From the NCBI RefSeq assembly GCF_009193135.1, contig NZ_VUKC01000001.1, positions 124,001 to 188,000 of the forward strand: DNA of 64,000 bases, read 5' to 3'. The notes under the pieces are model-generated. The model was not told where the DNA came from. It did not search any database and was given only the letters and a program-made list of their open reading frames with translations. Below, piece after piece: positions 12,307-23,674 of the stretch (position 1 is the stretch's first letter; each line of letters begins with the position of its first letter). The translations under genes were made by a program, and so were the position numbers. The DNA is from Georgenia satyanarayanai (GTDB lineage: Bacteria > Actinomycetota > Actinomycetes > Actinomycetales > Actinomycetaceae).

Positions 12307-12846
12307 ATGTCCCGTATCGGAAAGGTCCCCGTCCCGGTCCCCGCAGGTGTCGACGTCACCATCGAGGGCTCGGTCGTGACCGTCAAGGGCCCCAAGGGCA
12401 CCCTCAGCCACACCGTCGCCGCCCCCATCGCCGTCGCTCGCGACGACGCGGGTGCGATCGTCGTGACCCGGCCGGACGACGAGCGCGAGTCGCGTTCGCT
12501 GCACGGCCTCACCCGCACGCTCATCGCCAACCTCGTCACCGGCGTGACCCAGGGCTACGAGCGCAAGCTCGAGATCGTCGGCACGGGTTACCGCGCCGTC
12601 GCCAAGGGCTCCTCGGTCGAGCTGGCGCTCGGCTTCTCCCACCCGGTCGTCATCGAGCCGCCGGAGGGCGTGACGGTCACCGTCGACGCCCCCACCAAGC
12701 TCACGGTCTCCGGGATCGACAAGCAGCAGGTCGGCGAGCTGGCCGCCAACATCCGCAAGATCCGCAAGCCCGAGCCCTACAAGGGCAAGGGTGTGCGCTA
12801 CGCCGGCGAGCAGGTGCGCCGCAAGGCCGGAAAGGCAGGTAAGTGA
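12307..12846 (+). CDS. rplF: 50S ribosomal protein L6
   Basis: A 179-residue L6, near the sarcin-ricin loop and factor-binding site. It starts [15 protein letters not shown] and ends with the signature [24 protein letters not shown] before the ATG is a strong ribosome-binding site. Its stop overlaps the rplR ATG by one base. Confidence 0.98.
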   Translation: MSRIGKVPVPVPAGVDVTIEGSVVTVKGPKGTLSHTVAAPIAVARDDAGAIVVTRPDDERESRSLHGLTRTLIANLVTGVTQGYERKLEIVGTGYRAVAKGSSVELALGFSHPVVIEPPEGVTVTVDAPTKLTVSGIDKQQVGELAANIRKIRKPEPYKGKGVRYAGEQVRRKAGKAGK

Positions 12847-13217
12847 TGGCACTGTCCGGCAAGGGCAAGGGCAAGAACGCCGCTCGCGGGCGCCGTCACC
12901 TCCGTGTCCGCAAGAAGGTCTCCGGCACGCCGGAGCGTCCGCGCCTCGTCGTCACCCGCTCCTCGCGCCACATGGTCGCGCAGCTGGTCGACGACACGAG
13001 CGGCACCACGATCGCGTCCGCGTCGACCCTCGAGGCCGACCTGCGGGCGTCGGACGACGAGAAGGTCGCCAAGGCGCGTCGCGTCGGCGAGCTCGTCGCC
13101 GAGCGGGCCAAGGCTGCCGGTGTCGAGGTCGCGGTGTTCGACCGCGGCGGCAACCGGTACCACGGCCGCGTGGCCGCCGTCGCCGACGGCGCCCGTGAGG
13201 GCGGGCTCGCCCTGTGA
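12846..13217 (+). CDS. rplR: 50S ribosomal protein L18
   Basis: A 123-residue L18, which with L5 and L25 binds 5S rRNA into the central protuberance. ATG 12846 overlaps the rplF stop; a GTG one codon earlier is an unlikely alternative. The signatures [17 protein letters not shown] and [20 protein letters not shown] are present. Confidence 0.97.
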   Translation: MALSGKGKGKNAARGRRHLRVRKKVSGTPERPRLVVTRSSRHMVAQLVDDTSGTTIASASTLEADLRASDDEKVAKARRVGELVAERAKAAGVEVAVFDRGGNRYHGRVAAVADGAREGGLAL

Positions 13218-13251
13218 CCAGCGTGAACGTACGAGAGCAAAGGAACATCTG

Positions 13252-13929
13252 ATGGCTGCACCGCAGCGAAGCAGGACCGGTTCCGGTACCGGCGCCGGCC
13301 CCGCCGCCGGCGGCGAGCGTTCCGGCGGTCGCCGGGGCGAGGGCCGTCGCGGCGCCGCCGAGCCGAGGAACGAGTTCATCGAGCGCGTCGTCACGATCAA
13401 CCGCGTCTCCAAGGTCGTCAAGGGTGGTCGTCGCTTCAGCTTCACCGCTCTCGTCGTCGTCGGGGACGGCAACGGGACGGTCGGCGTCGGCTACGGCAAG
13501 GCCAAGGAGGTGCCGGCCGCGATCGCCAAGGGCGTCGAGGAGGCGAAGAAGAACTTCTTCCGCGTCCCGATGATCCAGAAGACGATCCCGCACGCCGTCA
13601 CCGGCGAGGCCGCGGCAGGCGTGGTGTTCCTGCGCCCCGCAGCCCCGGGTACCGGAGTCATCGCCGGTGGTCCCGTCCGCGCCGTCCTCGACTGCGCCGG
13701 GATCCACGACGTGCTGAGCAAGTCGCTCGGCTCGGAGAACGCGATCAACATCGTGCACGCCACCGCTCAGGCGCTGCGCAACCTCGAGCAGCCCGAGTCC
13801 GTCGCGGCCCGCCGCGGTCTGCCCCTCGAGCGTGTCGCTCCCGCCGTCATGCTGCGCAACCGCGCGGCAGGCGAGGCCGCGGCCCGCGAGGAGAAGCAGG
13901 CCGAGGCCGCCGGGAAGGTCGGTGCGTGA
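13252..13929 (+). CDS. rpsE: 30S ribosomal protein S5
   Basis: A 225-residue S5, a decoding-fidelity protein and spectinomycin-resistance target. The ATG at 13252 gives [12 protein letters not shown], an actinobacteria-type Gly/Arg-rich N-terminal extension, followed by the dsRNA-binding-like domain ([18 protein letters not shown]) and the conserved [10 protein letters not shown]. The upstream AAAGGAA is the likely ribosome-binding site. The stop overlaps rpmD. Confidence 0.97.
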   Translation: MAAPQRSRTGSGTGAGPAAGGERSGGRRGEGRRGAAEPRNEFIERVVTINRVSKVVKGGRRFSFTALVVVGDGNGTVGVGYGKAKEVPAAIAKGVEEAKKNFFRVPMIQKTIPHAVTGEAAAGVVFLRPAAPGTGVIAGGPVRAVLDCAGIHDVLSKSLGSENAINIVHATAQALRNLEQPESVAARRGLPLERVAPAVMLRNRAAGEAAAREEKQAEAAGKVGA

Positions 13930-14111
13930 TGGCACAGCTCAAGGTCACGCAGACGAAGTCCGCGATCGGCGGCAAGGAGAACCAGCGCCAGACCCTGCGC
14001 ACGCTCGGTCTGGGCCGGATCGGCCGGAGCGTCGTGCGTGAGGACCGTCCCGAGGTCCGCGGCATGATCACGACGGTGGCCCACCTGGTCTCCGTCGAGG
14101 AGGTCAAGTAA
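13929..14111 (+). CDS. rpmD: 50S ribosomal protein L30
   Basis: A 60-residue L30, the normal bacterial size. It starts [19 protein letters not shown] and contains the conserved [18 protein letters not shown] 13929 overlaps the rpsE stop by one base; a GTG one codon earlier is less likely. rplO follows after two bases. Confidence 0.96.
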   Translation: MAQLKVTQTKSAIGGKENQRQTLRTLGLGRIGRSVVREDRPEVRGMITTVAHLVSVEEVK

Positions 14112-14113
14112 CC

Positions 14114-14590
14114 ATGGCAGAGTCCAAGCAGACTCCCGAGCAGGCACGCACCCTCAAGGTGCACCACCTGCGTCCGGCCCCGGGCGCGAAGAGCGCCAAG
14201 ATCCGCGTGGGACGCGGTGAGGGCGGCAAGCGCGGGAAGACCGCGGGTCGCGGCACCAAGGGCACCAAGGCCCGCTACCAGGTGCCCGCCGGCTTCGAGG
14301 GTGGGCAGATGCCGCTGCACATGCGGCTGCCCAAGCTCCGCGGCTTCAAGAACCCCTTCCGCGTCGAGTACCAGGTCGTCAACCTCGACCGTCTGTCCGC
14401 CCTCTTCCCCGAGGGTGGCTCCGTGACAGTCGACGACCTCGTCGCCAAGGGCGCCGTGCGCTCCGGCCAGCTGGTCAAGGTGCTGGGCAGCGGTGAGATC
14501 ACCGTCAAGCTCGACATCGTGGCCAACGCGTGGTCCGCGTCGGCGCAGGAGAAGATCGAGGCAGCCGGCGGGTCCCTGACCCAGGCCTGA
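14114..14590 (+). CDS. rplO: 50S ribosomal protein L15
   Basis: A 158-residue L15, a late-assembly protein of the 50S core. The glycine-rich N-terminal extension ([20 protein letters not shown]) and the signature [16 protein letters not shown] are present. It is the last ribosomal gene before secY; a hairpin in the following 150-bp gap may partly terminate transcription here. Confidence 0.98.
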   Translation: MAESKQTPEQARTLKVHHLRPAPGAKSAKIRVGRGEGGKRGKTAGRGTKGTKARYQVPAGFEGGQMPLHMRLPKLRGFKNPFRVEYQVVNLDRLSALFPEGGSVTVDDLVAKGAVRSGQLVKVLGSGEITVKLDIVANAWSASAQEKIEAAGGSLTQA

Positions 14591-14598
14591 GCTGCCGA

Positions 14599-14633
14599 CG
14601 AACGGGCGGTCCGGACACCGGGCCGCCCGTTCG
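14599..14633 (+). terminator. Hairpin between rplO and secY
   Basis: An 11-bp perfect inverted repeat (arms 14599-14609 and 14623-14633) begins 9 bases after the rplO stop. With no T run it may act as a partial terminator that sets secY expression apart from the ribosomal genes. A -10-like TACAGT at 14672-14677, downstream of it, could supply a separate secY promoter; the -35 is unclear. Confidence 0.55.
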
Positions 14634-14742
14634 CGCTCCCGGACGTGGCACAGGCCACGTTCCGGAACCGGTACAGTACGTTGCGGTCCAGACCGCCGAC
14701 GCGAGCTATGTCGCCCGCCGTCGTCACATTGCAGGAGGAAGA

Positions 14743-16043
<1,301 letters not shown>

Positions 16044-16047
<4 letters not shown>

Positions 16048-16616
16048 GCCGCCGCCTCGTCCTTCTCGGACCTCCCGGCGCGGGCAAGGGCACCCAGGCC
16101 ACCCGCCTGAGCTCCAGCCTCGGCATCCCGGCGATCTCCACCGGCGACATCTTCCGCAGCAACGTCGCCGAGCGCACCGAGCTCGGGCAGCGCGCGCAGC
16201 GGTACATGGACGCCGGGGAGTACGTGCCCGACGAGATCACCAACGACATGGTCCGTGACCGCCTCGCCCGCGAGGACGCCGCCGAGGGCTTCCTGCTCGA
16301 CGGCTACCCACGGACGCTGGACCAGGTCCGCGAGCTCGACGCGATGCTCGAGGCGAGCGGTACCGCCCTGGACGCCGTCGTCGAGCTCACCGCCGACGAC
16401 GAGGTCGTCGTCCAGCGTCTGCTCGGCCGCGCGGCCGAGCAGAACCGCGCCGACGACACCGACGTGGTCATCCGTCGGCGCCTCGAGGTGTACCACGACC
16501 AGACCGCGCCGCTGGCCGACCACTATGCCGAGCGCGGGCTGCTCGCGCGGGTCGACGGGATCGGTGCCGTCGAGGAGGTCACCGAGCGGCTGCTCAGCGC
16601 GCTGCACGCGGGCTGA
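16044..16616 (+). CDS. adk: Adenylate kinase
   Basis: A 190-residue enzyme that interconverts AMP plus ATP with two ADP. The P-loop GPPGAGKGT is at residues 9-17, the AMP-site STGDIFR follows, and DGYPRT is present. The lid is short and lacks the four zinc-binding cysteines, as in most actinobacterial Adk. Coupled to secY (ATGA) and to map (one-base overlap), the usual spc order. Confidence 0.97.
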
Positions 16617-17443
16617 TGCGCGAGCGCATCGAGTACAAGACCCCGGACCAGGTCCGGGTGATGCGTCGGGCGGGTCTCGTCGTCGCCGAGATCCACGCGG
16701 CGCTGCGGGAGGCCGCGGCCCCCGGGCGGACCACCGCCGAGCTCGACGACGTCGCCCGGGAGGTCCTGGAGCGCGCGGGGGCGCGCTCGAACTTCCTCGG
16801 GTACCACGGCTACCCGGCGCACGTGTGCATCTCCGTCAACGAGGAGGTCGTCCACGGCATCCCGGGGGACCGGGTGCTCACCGACGGTGACGTCGTCTCC
16901 TTCGACTGCGGCGCCGTCGTCGACGGCTGGCACGGCGACGCCGCGTTCACCGTCGTCCTCGGGGAGGGCGACCCCCGCGACCACGCGCTCAGCCAGGCCA
17001 CCCGCACCGCGATGTGGGACGCCATCGCCGCCCTGGCCGGCGCGGACCGTCTCGACGTCGTCGGGGCGGCCGTCGAGGACGCGGTGGCCGCGCACGTCGC
17101 CGGGGGCAGCGAGCCTCTCGGCATCATCGAGGACTACGTGGGCCACGGCATCGGCAGCGCGATGCACCAGCCCCCCGACGTCCTCAACTACCGCGCCTCG
17201 CGGCGCGGCCCGAAGCTGCGGCCGGGGATGTGTCTGGCGATCGAGCCGATGCTCACCCGCGGCGGCATCGAGACCCGCGTCCTGGCCGACGACTGGACGG
17301 TCGTCACGGCCGACGGCGCTCGTGCGGCGCACTGGGAGCACTCCGTCGCGGTCACCGAGCACGGCATCTGGGTCCTCACCGCCGAGGACGGCGGGGCGAC
17401 CGAGCTCGAAAGACGGAACGTGCGCGTCGCGACTCTGCAATGA
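16616..17443 (+). CDS. map: Methionine aminopeptidase, type I
   Basis: A 275-residue dinuclear-metal protease that removes initiator methionine from new proteins. The substrate-site histidine (YHGYPAHVC) and metal ligands are visible in order: the two aspartates of FDCGAVVDGWHGDAAF, the histidine of GHGIGSAMH, and the glutamates of AIEPM and WEHSVAV. It starts inside the adk stop. Normally infA follows; here a LuxR-type regulator begins 7 bases later, so read-through from the ribosomal operon into the insert is likely. Confidence 0.97.
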   Translation: MRERIEYKTPDQVRVMRRAGLVVAEIHAALREAAAPGRTTAELDDVAREVLERAGARSNFLGYHGYPAHVCISVNEEVVHGIPGDRVLTDGDVVSFDCGAVVDGWHGDAAFTVVLGEGDPRDHALSQATRTAMWDAIAALAGADRLDVVGAAVEDAVAAHVAGGSEPLGIIEDYVGHGIGSAMHQPPDVLNYRASRRGPKLRPGMCLAIEPMLTRGGIETRVLADDWTVVTADGARAAHWEHSVAVTEHGIWVLTAEDGGATELERRNVRVATLQ

Positions 17444-17450
17444 TACGGGC

Positions 17451-19925
17451 ATGAATCGCCTGGGGCGGCGGGTTCACGGACCCCTCCCACGCGCCAGTCG
17501 CGCCGCCTACGTGGCGCCGCGGATCCTGGACGCGTTGGGATCCCGCGCGCCTCTCACCGTCCTGCGCGGGCCCCGCGGGTACGGCAAGACGACCGCGCTC
17601 GTGGACTGGCTCAGCAGCGAGGACGACGGCGTCCCCACCCTCTACGTCCCCCTCGACGAGGGCTCGCGACTCGCCCCGGGATTCTGGGCCACGCTGCGTG
17701 AGGCCCTCCTGACGGCCGGTCTCGACGGGCACAGGTCCGGGGCGGAGGAGGTGGACCCCGACCGGGCCGCCGTGCTCGGCGCACTCCTCCGGCACGAGGA
17801 GCCGCTGCGGCTCATCGTCGACAACTACCACGAGGCCGGGCACCTCGAGGGCCGCAACGAGATCGACGACCAGCTCCTCGAGCTCGTCCGGTCGAGCGCG
17901 GCGCTCGAGCTCGTCGTCTCCACCCGGTCGCTGCGGGCGCTGGAGACGACGGGGGCGCTCTCGGTCGACCTCACCGTCGTGCGCCCGGCCGACCTCGCCA
18001 TGCAGGCCGAGGACGTGCTCGCGCTGGCCGAGCTGCACGGCGTCACGATGACACTGGACGACGCCAGCGAGCTCGCGATGGAGCTGGGGGGCTGGCCCGC
18101 TGCCGTGCGTACGTGCATCGCGGCCGCCCTCGTCGGCGGGCGTCAGGCCGCCGTCGACGCCGGGACGGTCGACGGCTTCATCGAGGCCCTCCTGGCGGAC
18201 GTGCGCTCGACGGCGCTGCGGGAGTTCCTCATGCGCACCGCCGTCCCGGACGAGTTCTCCGCGGCGGCCGCCCGCGCGATCGTCCCCGACGGCACCGCGC
18301 TGCGCGAGCTGCGCAACCTCCGCGTCGGTGGTCTGCTGCGCGAGCGCGAGACGGTCGAGGGGCTGCGCTACTCCTACCCGCCGGCCATCCGTGACGCGCT
18401 GCGCCGCGTGGCGCTCGAGCTCCACCCGCACCTGGAGCGGGAGGTCCACATCGCCCTCATGGCGCTCGCCGCCCAGGAGGAGGGGCCGGTCGGGGTGCTC
18501 CGCCACGCCGTCCGGGCCCAGGAGTGGGACACGGCGCTGCGGATCATCGCCGAGGAGTGGTCCACCCTCCTCACCCAGCACCCGCACCGGCTCATCGAGC
18601 TTGCCGGCAGCTTCCCCCGGGAGATTGCCGACGGGGACCCCCGGCTCCAGGTGGTGCGCCGCCACCTGCCCCGGATGGCGCCGACGAGCGAGAAGGAGGC
18701 AAGCGCCTGGACGCCCACCGGCGCCCACTTCGTCGACGCGGCCGTCAAGCAGCGCTGGCGGGAGATGCGGGAGACCACCGACGAGGTGCACATCCTCATC
18801 CAGTCCGGACTGGCCGCTGTCTTCGCGGGGGAGCACGAGGCAGCCGCGTACGCCTTCGAGCGTGTCCGGGACCACGGGCTGCGTCACGACGACCGCACCG
18901 CGCGGCTGCTCGGCATCGGCGGCATGCTCACCGCCAAGACCTTCCACGGGGAGACCGACCTCGCGTTGCGGCTGCTGGAGGACGCCGAGCTCGCCGACGT
19001 CATCTCCGGCGGGGACGACGACGAGGTGAGCCGCCTCGTGCGGGTGGGCGCGCGGATCATGCGGGCGATCGCCACCGTCGACGGGATGCGGCCGGAGGTC
19101 CACGAGGCCGTCGCGGCGATCGTCGAGCCCGGGCGGCGCGACGAGCTGTGGGCGCTGGCGATCCATGCCCGCGGGATGTACGCCTCGGTGTACGGCAACC
19201 CGGAGGACCAGGCACGGGTGGTCGGCCAGCTGCGGGCCGCGCTGCGGCACCTGGAGCCGGGCGGCATCGCGGAGTCGACCATCGGCACCCAGCTGGTCGA
19301 GCTGCTCGTGGCCGGCGGGATGGTGGACGTGGCCGAGCAGGTGCTCGACCGGCTTGCCGACGGCTTCGTGTCGAGCTCCACGCGCGCCTACCTGCTCCAC
19401 GCGCAGGGGCGGGAGCAGGAAGCCATCGACATCGCCGCCCGCGACCTCGGCGACCGTCGGATGACGGCACGCAGCCGGCTCATCAACGAGCTCGTCATCG
19501 CCGCGGCGCTCCACCGGCTCGGGCAGGGAACGGCGGCTCGCCGGCGCTTCAGCCGGGCCGTGCGGATCGCCTACGAGACCGGGCAGCGGCGTCCCTTCGC
19601 CCTCATCGGCGCGGACGTGTTCACCGCGCTCGCCGGCAACGACCCTGACCTGCTCGCCCTGCGGCCCCTGCCGTCCACGACCGAGGCGCAGCGGCCCCCG
19701 GCCGTCCCGTCCTCGCCCGCCGCGCCCACCGAGCTCAGCGCCCGTGAGCTGCAGGTCCTCGCCGCGCTCCAGGACAGTGCCGGACCGGCCGGGGTGGCGG
19801 CGGCCCTGGGCATGTCCGTCAACACGGCCAAGACCCACCTGCGGCACGTGTACCGCAAGCTCGGTGCCTCGAGCAGGGACGAGGCCCTCGTGCTCAGCAG
19901 GGGCCTCAGCGTGGAGCGGCGGTAG
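17451..19925 (+). CDS. LuxR-family ATP-binding regulator (MalT/LAL type), first copy
   Basis: An 824-residue regulator of the STAND/LAL class: a P-loop ATPase (Walker A GPRGYGKTT at residues 40-48, Walker B RLIVDNYHE near 120), a long helical TPR-like middle, and a C-terminal LuxR helix-turn-helix from about residue 761 (LSARELQVLAALQ ... SVNTAKTHLRHVYRKLG). MalT-type proteins use ATP and a ligand to oligomerise and activate promoters. ATG 17451 was chosen because it follows the map stop and gives the full ATPase domain. It is 2 bases from a paralogue and heads the surface-polysaccharide region, so it probably controls that locus; the ligand is unknown. Confidence 0.88.
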   Translation: MNRLGRRVHGPLPRASRAAYVAPRILDALGSRAPLTVLRGPRGYGKTTALVDWLSSEDDGVPTLYVPLDEGSRLAPGFWATLREALLTAGLDGHRSGAEEVDPDRAAVLGALLRHEEPLRLIVDNYHEAGHLEGRNEIDDQLLELVRSSAALELVVSTRSLRALETTGALSVDLTVVRPADLAMQAEDVLALAELHGVTMTLDDASELAMELGGWPAAVRTCIAAALVGGRQAAVDAGTVDGFIEALLADVRSTALREFLMRTAVPDEFSAAAARAIVPDGTALRELRNLRVGGLLRERETVEGLRYSYPPAIRDALRRVALELHPHLEREVHIALMALAAQEEGPVGVLRHAVRAQEWDTALRIIAEEWSTLLTQHPHRLIELAGSFPREIADGDPRLQVVRRHLPRMAPTSEKEASAWTPTGAHFVDAAVKQRWREMRETTDEVHILIQSGLAAVFAGEHEAAAYAFERVRDHGLRHDDRTARLLGIGGMLTAKTFHGETDLALRLLEDAELADVISGGDDDEVSRLVRVGARIMRAIATVDGMRPEVHEAVAAIVEPGRRDELWALAIHARGMYASVYGNPEDQARVVGQLRAALRHLEPGGIAESTIGTQLVELLVAGGMVDVAEQVLDRLADGFVSSSTRAYLLHAQGREQEAIDIAARDLGDRRMTARSRLINELVIAAALHRLGQGTAARRRFSRAVRIAYETGQRRPFALIGADVFTALAGNDPDLLALRPLPSTTEAQRPPAVPSSPAAPTELSARELQVLAALQDSAGPAGVAAALGMSVNTAKTHLRHVYRKLGASSRDEALVLSRGLSVERR

Positions 19926-19927
19926 CG

Positions 19928-22444
19928 GTGGGGGACAGCGGCCACGGCACGCGGCTGCCGCGCGTGCCGAGCGTCTTCTGCCCCACCCCGGCCGTCGTCG
20001 CGGTCGCGCGCCACCTCCCCGCGCTCGTCCTCCTCCGGGCGCCCCGCGGGTACGGCAAGACGAGCACGGTCGCGTACTGGCTGCGCAGCGGCGAGTTCGA
20101 CGACAGGGCCGTCGCCTGGCTCACGCTCTCGGACCGCACCGGTGTCGCCGAGCTCTGGGCGGCCGTCCACGACGCGCTCGTCGCTGCCGGCGTCGCGTCG
20201 CCCGCCGCCGCGCCCGACCTCGACACCGTGGACCAGGCGCTGCGGCGCCTCACCCGCCGGCTCGTCCTCGTCATCGACGGGCTGCACCAGGTGACCGACG
20301 TCGGCGTCGACCCCGAGCTCGTCGAGCTCGCCCAGGTGCACGAGCTGCTCCACCTCGTCGTCACCACGCGACTCGTGCGGCCGATCCTCAGCATCGGCCC
20401 CGCGACGGTCGACGCCGCGGTCCTCGACATCGCCGACCTGCGTCTCACGCCCGCGGAGGGCGCGCTCCTCGCCGGGCGCCTCGGCCTGTCCCTGTCCCAG
20501 GAGGAGATCGCCGACATCCTTGCCGCGTACGCGGGGTGGCCGGCGCTCGTCCGCGCGGCGCTCCTCGAGGCGCGCCGGGCGGGCGACGGCCGGCTCGTCA
20601 CGGACGCCGCGGCGATCGCCCGCTACACGGCTCTCATCGTCAGGGACCAGGAACGGGCGGAGTGGCGTGACGTGCTGACGGCGCTGGCCGTCCCCGACCC
20701 GCTGCGCCCCGGGGACCTCGACGTGCTCGTCGACGAGCCGACGCAGCTCCCGCTGGCGGACGTCGTCGTCGAGAGCTCGTACACGGACCGCCGGCCGGAC
20801 GGCACCACCGCCTACCCTCCCGGTCTGCGCCAGGCGCTGCTGGAGAACCTGCGGTCCGACAGCCCGGACCGCTTCCGCGACCTCAACGGCCGCCTCGCCC
20901 GTCGTCGCCGCGAGCAGCGGCTGGCGGGGGAGGCACTCATCTACGCCATGCGCGCCGAGGCGTGGCCGCTGGTCCTCGGGATCCTCGAGGACCACTGGGC
21001 CGAGCTCCTGGGCCGGCACTCCGACGCCGTCCAGGCGGCGGTGCGGGCGATGCCGCGAGAGCTCGTGGCCTCCAGCGCCCGGCTCGTCGTCGCCCGTGAC
21101 TACGTGCTCGACCGGGACACCCGGCACCAGGCCGAGGCGGCGCTCCGCAGCGGCCTGCTCACCCCGGGCGGCCCCCTACCGGTGCGCACGCTGACCACGA
21201 CGCAGCGCCTGGCGCTCCGTTTCGACGGCACGCCGGCCTTCGGTGCCGCGCAGATCCTGCTGGGACGGCTGGACAGCGCCCTCGCCGACGGCGGACATCC
21301 CCAGCACAGTCCCGAGGTCGAGCGGGCGATCCCCGAGCTCCTCACGCAGTGGGCGCTGTCGATGCTCCACGCCAACGACGGCGTGCGCGCGGCCTACGGC
21401 TTCGCGCTCGCCTGCCAGGAGGCCGTACGGCTGGGCAACTCCGCTGCCGCACGGGAGGCCGCCCACGGCACCGCCCTGGCGATGGCGCTGCTCGGCCACA
21501 CCCGCAGCGCCGACGCGTGGAGCACCTACGGCGACGGGCTGGCCGCCGCCCCCACCCCGCTGGAGGTGGTGGCCCGTCCGCTGGCGCGCACGGTCCTGGC
21601 GGGCATGCGGCTGGCCCGGAGCTCGTGGCCGAGCGTGCCGACGCTGTCCGGGGAGCACGGGCTCGCCCCGCTGCTGGAGCTGACACGGGTCGCGGCCGCC
21701 TTCGCCGACATCCTCCACGGCCGTTTCGAGCACGCGCGCGTCGTCCTCCAGCGCCACGCGACGGACCACGGGCACGACCAGCCGGAGCTGGTCCGCGCCT
21801 CGGTCACGGCGCTGAGGGTCGACCTTGCGCTCGCCGAGGGCCGGCTCGACCGTGCCGGCGCGCTCCTCGCCAGCGTGCACGACGACGCCGCCTGGACGCG
21901 CGCGAGCCGGGCGCGGCACGCGTTCTACGTGGGCGCCTACGCCGAGACCTTACGTCTGACCGAGGACGGGGCCACCTTCGCCGGCACACGACCGCGGGCC
22001 GGGCTCGAGCTGCTCCTGCTCCATGCGTGCGCGGCGTGGCGCGCGGGGCAGCGGGAGGCCGCTGTGGACGACCTCGCCACCGCCGTGGGTCTCGCGGCCG
22101 ACACCGAGGTGCTGCTGCCCTTCCTCACCGTCCCGCGGAGCGACCTGGAGGCGATCGCGCCCGACGGCTCCTGGGCGCGGCAGTTCCTCGACGAGCCGCG
22201 CCTGGTCCACACCGACACCGTGTTCCCCGAGCCCCTGCGCGCCGGTCAGCTCAGCGTCGCCGAGCTCCGTGTGCTGCGCGAGCTGCGGGCCGACGTCCCG
22301 CTCGCCCACATCGGGCGGCGCCTGTACCTGTCGGAGTCGACGGTCAAGACCCACGTGCGGCGCATCTACCGCAAGCTCGGGGTGTCGGACAGGACGCACG
22401 CGCTCGAGCGGGCCCGGGAGCTGTCCCTGCTCGACGGCGACTGA
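19928..22444 (+). CDS. LuxR-family ATP-binding regulator (MalT/LAL type), second copy
   Basis: An 838-residue paralogue of the preceding gene with the same layout: Walker A APRGYGKTS near residues 38-46, Walker B LVLVIDGLHQV near 115, a helical middle and a LuxR helix-turn-helix from about residue 774 (LSVAELRVLRELR ... SESTVKTHVRRIYRKLG). The recognition helices of the two copies are similar but not identical. The GTG start lies 2 bases after the previous stop, so the two are co-transcribed. They may act as a pair or sense different ligands; the sequence does not say which. Confidence 0.87.
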   Translation: MGDSGHGTRLPRVPSVFCPTPAVVAVARHLPALVLLRAPRGYGKTSTVAYWLRSGEFDDRAVAWLTLSDRTGVAELWAAVHDALVAAGVASPAAAPDLDTVDQALRRLTRRLVLVIDGLHQVTDVGVDPELVELAQVHELLHLVVTTRLVRPILSIGPATVDAAVLDIADLRLTPAEGALLAGRLGLSLSQEEIADILAAYAGWPALVRAALLEARRAGDGRLVTDAAAIARYTALIVRDQERAEWRDVLTALAVPDPLRPGDLDVLVDEPTQLPLADVVVESSYTDRRPDGTTAYPPGLRQALLENLRSDSPDRFRDLNGRLARRRREQRLAGEALIYAMRAEAWPLVLGILEDHWAELLGRHSDAVQAAVRAMPRELVASSARLVVARDYVLDRDTRHQAEAALRSGLLTPGGPLPVRTLTTTQRLALRFDGTPAFGAAQILLGRLDSALADGGHPQHSPEVERAIPELLTQWALSMLHANDGVRAAYGFALACQEAVRLGNSAAAREAAHGTALAMALLGHTRSADAWSTYGDGLAAAPTPLEVVARPLARTVLAGMRLARSSWPSVPTLSGEHGLAPLLELTRVAAAFADILHGRFEHARVVLQRHATDHGHDQPELVRASVTALRVDLALAEGRLDRAGALLASVHDDAAWTRASRARHAFYVGAYAETLRLTEDGATFAGTRPRAGLELLLLHACAAWRAGQREAAVDDLATAVGLAADTEVLLPFLTVPRSDLEAIAPDGSWARQFLDEPRLVHTDTVFPEPLRAGQLSVAELRVLRELRADVPLAHIGRRLYLSESTVKTHVRRIYRKLGVSDRTHALERARELSLLDGD

Positions 22445-22562
22445 CGGCGGCGCACTCACCCCCGGCGCGCGCCGCGATCGGGTCCGGATCACCCGGCCAC
22501 GCGCACCGTCCCGTGCGCCGGGATGATGGGGTTGGCGGGTGCACCCACCGGAGAGGTTCGTC

Positions 22563-23576
22563 GTGAGTACCACCATGCCAGCGCGTCTCTCCCGGCCGAC
22601 CGACGGTGGGCAGCAGGGGAGGACGCTGCTCGTCGCGTCCACCGGTGGCCACCTCGAGCAGCTGTGGCGCCTGCGCGGCAGGCTGCGGCCGGCACTCGGG
22701 GACGTCGAGTGGGCGACCTTCGACGAGGCGCAGTCGCGCTCGCTCCTCGCCGGGGAGACGGTCCACCACGTCCCGTACATCCCGCCCCGCGGCTACGGCG
22801 CGGTGGTGCGGGTCATCCCCGAGGCCCGGCGGATCCTGCACGACGGACACTTCGACCGGGTGGTGAGCACCGGCTCCGGGATCGCGCTCGCCTTCCTGCC
22901 CGTCGCGCGGGCCCTGGGGATCCGCACGCACTACATCGAGAGCGCCGCCCGGGCGGAGGGGCCGAGCCTCACCGGGCGGATCATCTCCCGGGTCCCCGGC
23001 ACGCAGACGTACAGCCAGTACCCGCGGTGGGCGGACGAGCGGTGGCAGTACCGCGGCTCGCTCTTCGACGGCTACGACGCCGTCGAGGAGCGCCCGGTCA
23101 CGACGGCCGGTCGCGTCGTCGTCACGCTCGGGACGATGAAGACCTACGGCTTCCGCCGCGGCCTGGAGGCCGTGTGCCGGGCGCTTCCGCAGGTTCTCGC
23201 ACCGGACGCCGAGGTGCTGTGGCAGGTGGGTGTCACCGACGCCTCCGGTCTCCCGATCCGCGCCCGGGTCGACGTGCCGGCCGCCGAGCTGCACGCCGCG
23301 ATCGGGGAGGCCGACCTCGTCGTCGCACACGCCGGCATCGGGTCGTGCCTGACCGCGCTCGACGCCGGCCGCTGCCCCGTCGTGCTGCCGCGCAGGCAGG
23401 AGCACGGGGAGCACGTCGACAACCACCAGGAGCTCATCGCCCACGAGCTGGACCGCCGCGGTCTGGCCGTGCGCCGGCTGCCGGGCGAGCTCACGGCACA
23501 AGACCTGCGGGCCGCGATGGCGCGGCGTGTGCAGGCGGCCGTGGCCCCGCAGACCTTCGTCCTGGGGGCAGTGTGA
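22563..23576 (+). CDS. Glycosyltransferase, Alg14-Alg13/MurG-like (GT28)
   Basis: A 337-residue single-chain enzyme combining an Alg14-like N-terminal half (TGGHLEQL at residues 27-34, TGSGIALAF) with an Alg13/MurG-like C-terminal half (AHAGIGSCLTALDAG from about 254, then EHVDNHQ). Families of this type (compare PssD/PssE, EpsF) transfer a sugar from a UDP-sugar to a lipid-linked acceptor. GTG 22563 is preferred because GGAGAGG lies 7 bases before it. It has no signal peptide and would act at the inner face of the membrane in repeat-unit assembly. Donor sugar unknown. Confidence 0.82.
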   Translation: MSTTMPARLSRPTDGGQQGRTLLVASTGGHLEQLWRLRGRLRPALGDVEWATFDEAQSRSLLAGETVHHVPYIPPRGYGAVVRVIPEARRILHDGHFDRVVSTGSGIALAFLPVARALGIRTHYIESAARAEGPSLTGRIISRVPGTQTYSQYPRWADERWQYRGSLFDGYDAVEERPVTTAGRVVVTLGTMKTYGFRRGLEAVCRALPQVLAPDAEVLWQVGVTDASGLPIRARVDVPAAELHAAIGEADLVVAHAGIGSCLTALDAGRCPVVLPRRQEHGEHVDNHQELIAHELDRRGLAVRRLPGELTAQDLRAAMARRVQAAVAPQTFVLGAV

Positions 23577-23654
23577 GGAGGTCCACGGCACCGCACTGAC
23601 CAGGAGGTTCACCCCTCTGCTAGGGCCTCTGCGCCGTCGTGTCCACTCAAGGCC

Positions 23655-23674
23655 GGTAACGGTCTGGTTACGAT
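23655..23674 (+). promoter_or_regulatory. Candidate promoter/operator before beta-helix gene
   Basis: In the 190-bp gap after the GT28 gene, GGTAAC at 23655-23660 and GTTAC at 23667-23671 form a small inverted repeat overlapping a -10-like TACGAT (23669-23674). GTAAC-type half-sites resemble boxes described for MtrA, the actinobacterial cell-envelope response regulator; the link is inference. No good -35 is visible. Confidence 0.3.

Noticed and set aside
17444-17451. A mobile-element border at the map junction
   Set aside because: No inverted repeat, target duplication, tRNA or integrase was seen at either end of the insert.
17376-19847. An 823-codon minus-strand frame over the first LuxR gene
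   Set aside because: The plus-strand reading has a P-loop and helix-turn-helix; the opposite frame has neither.
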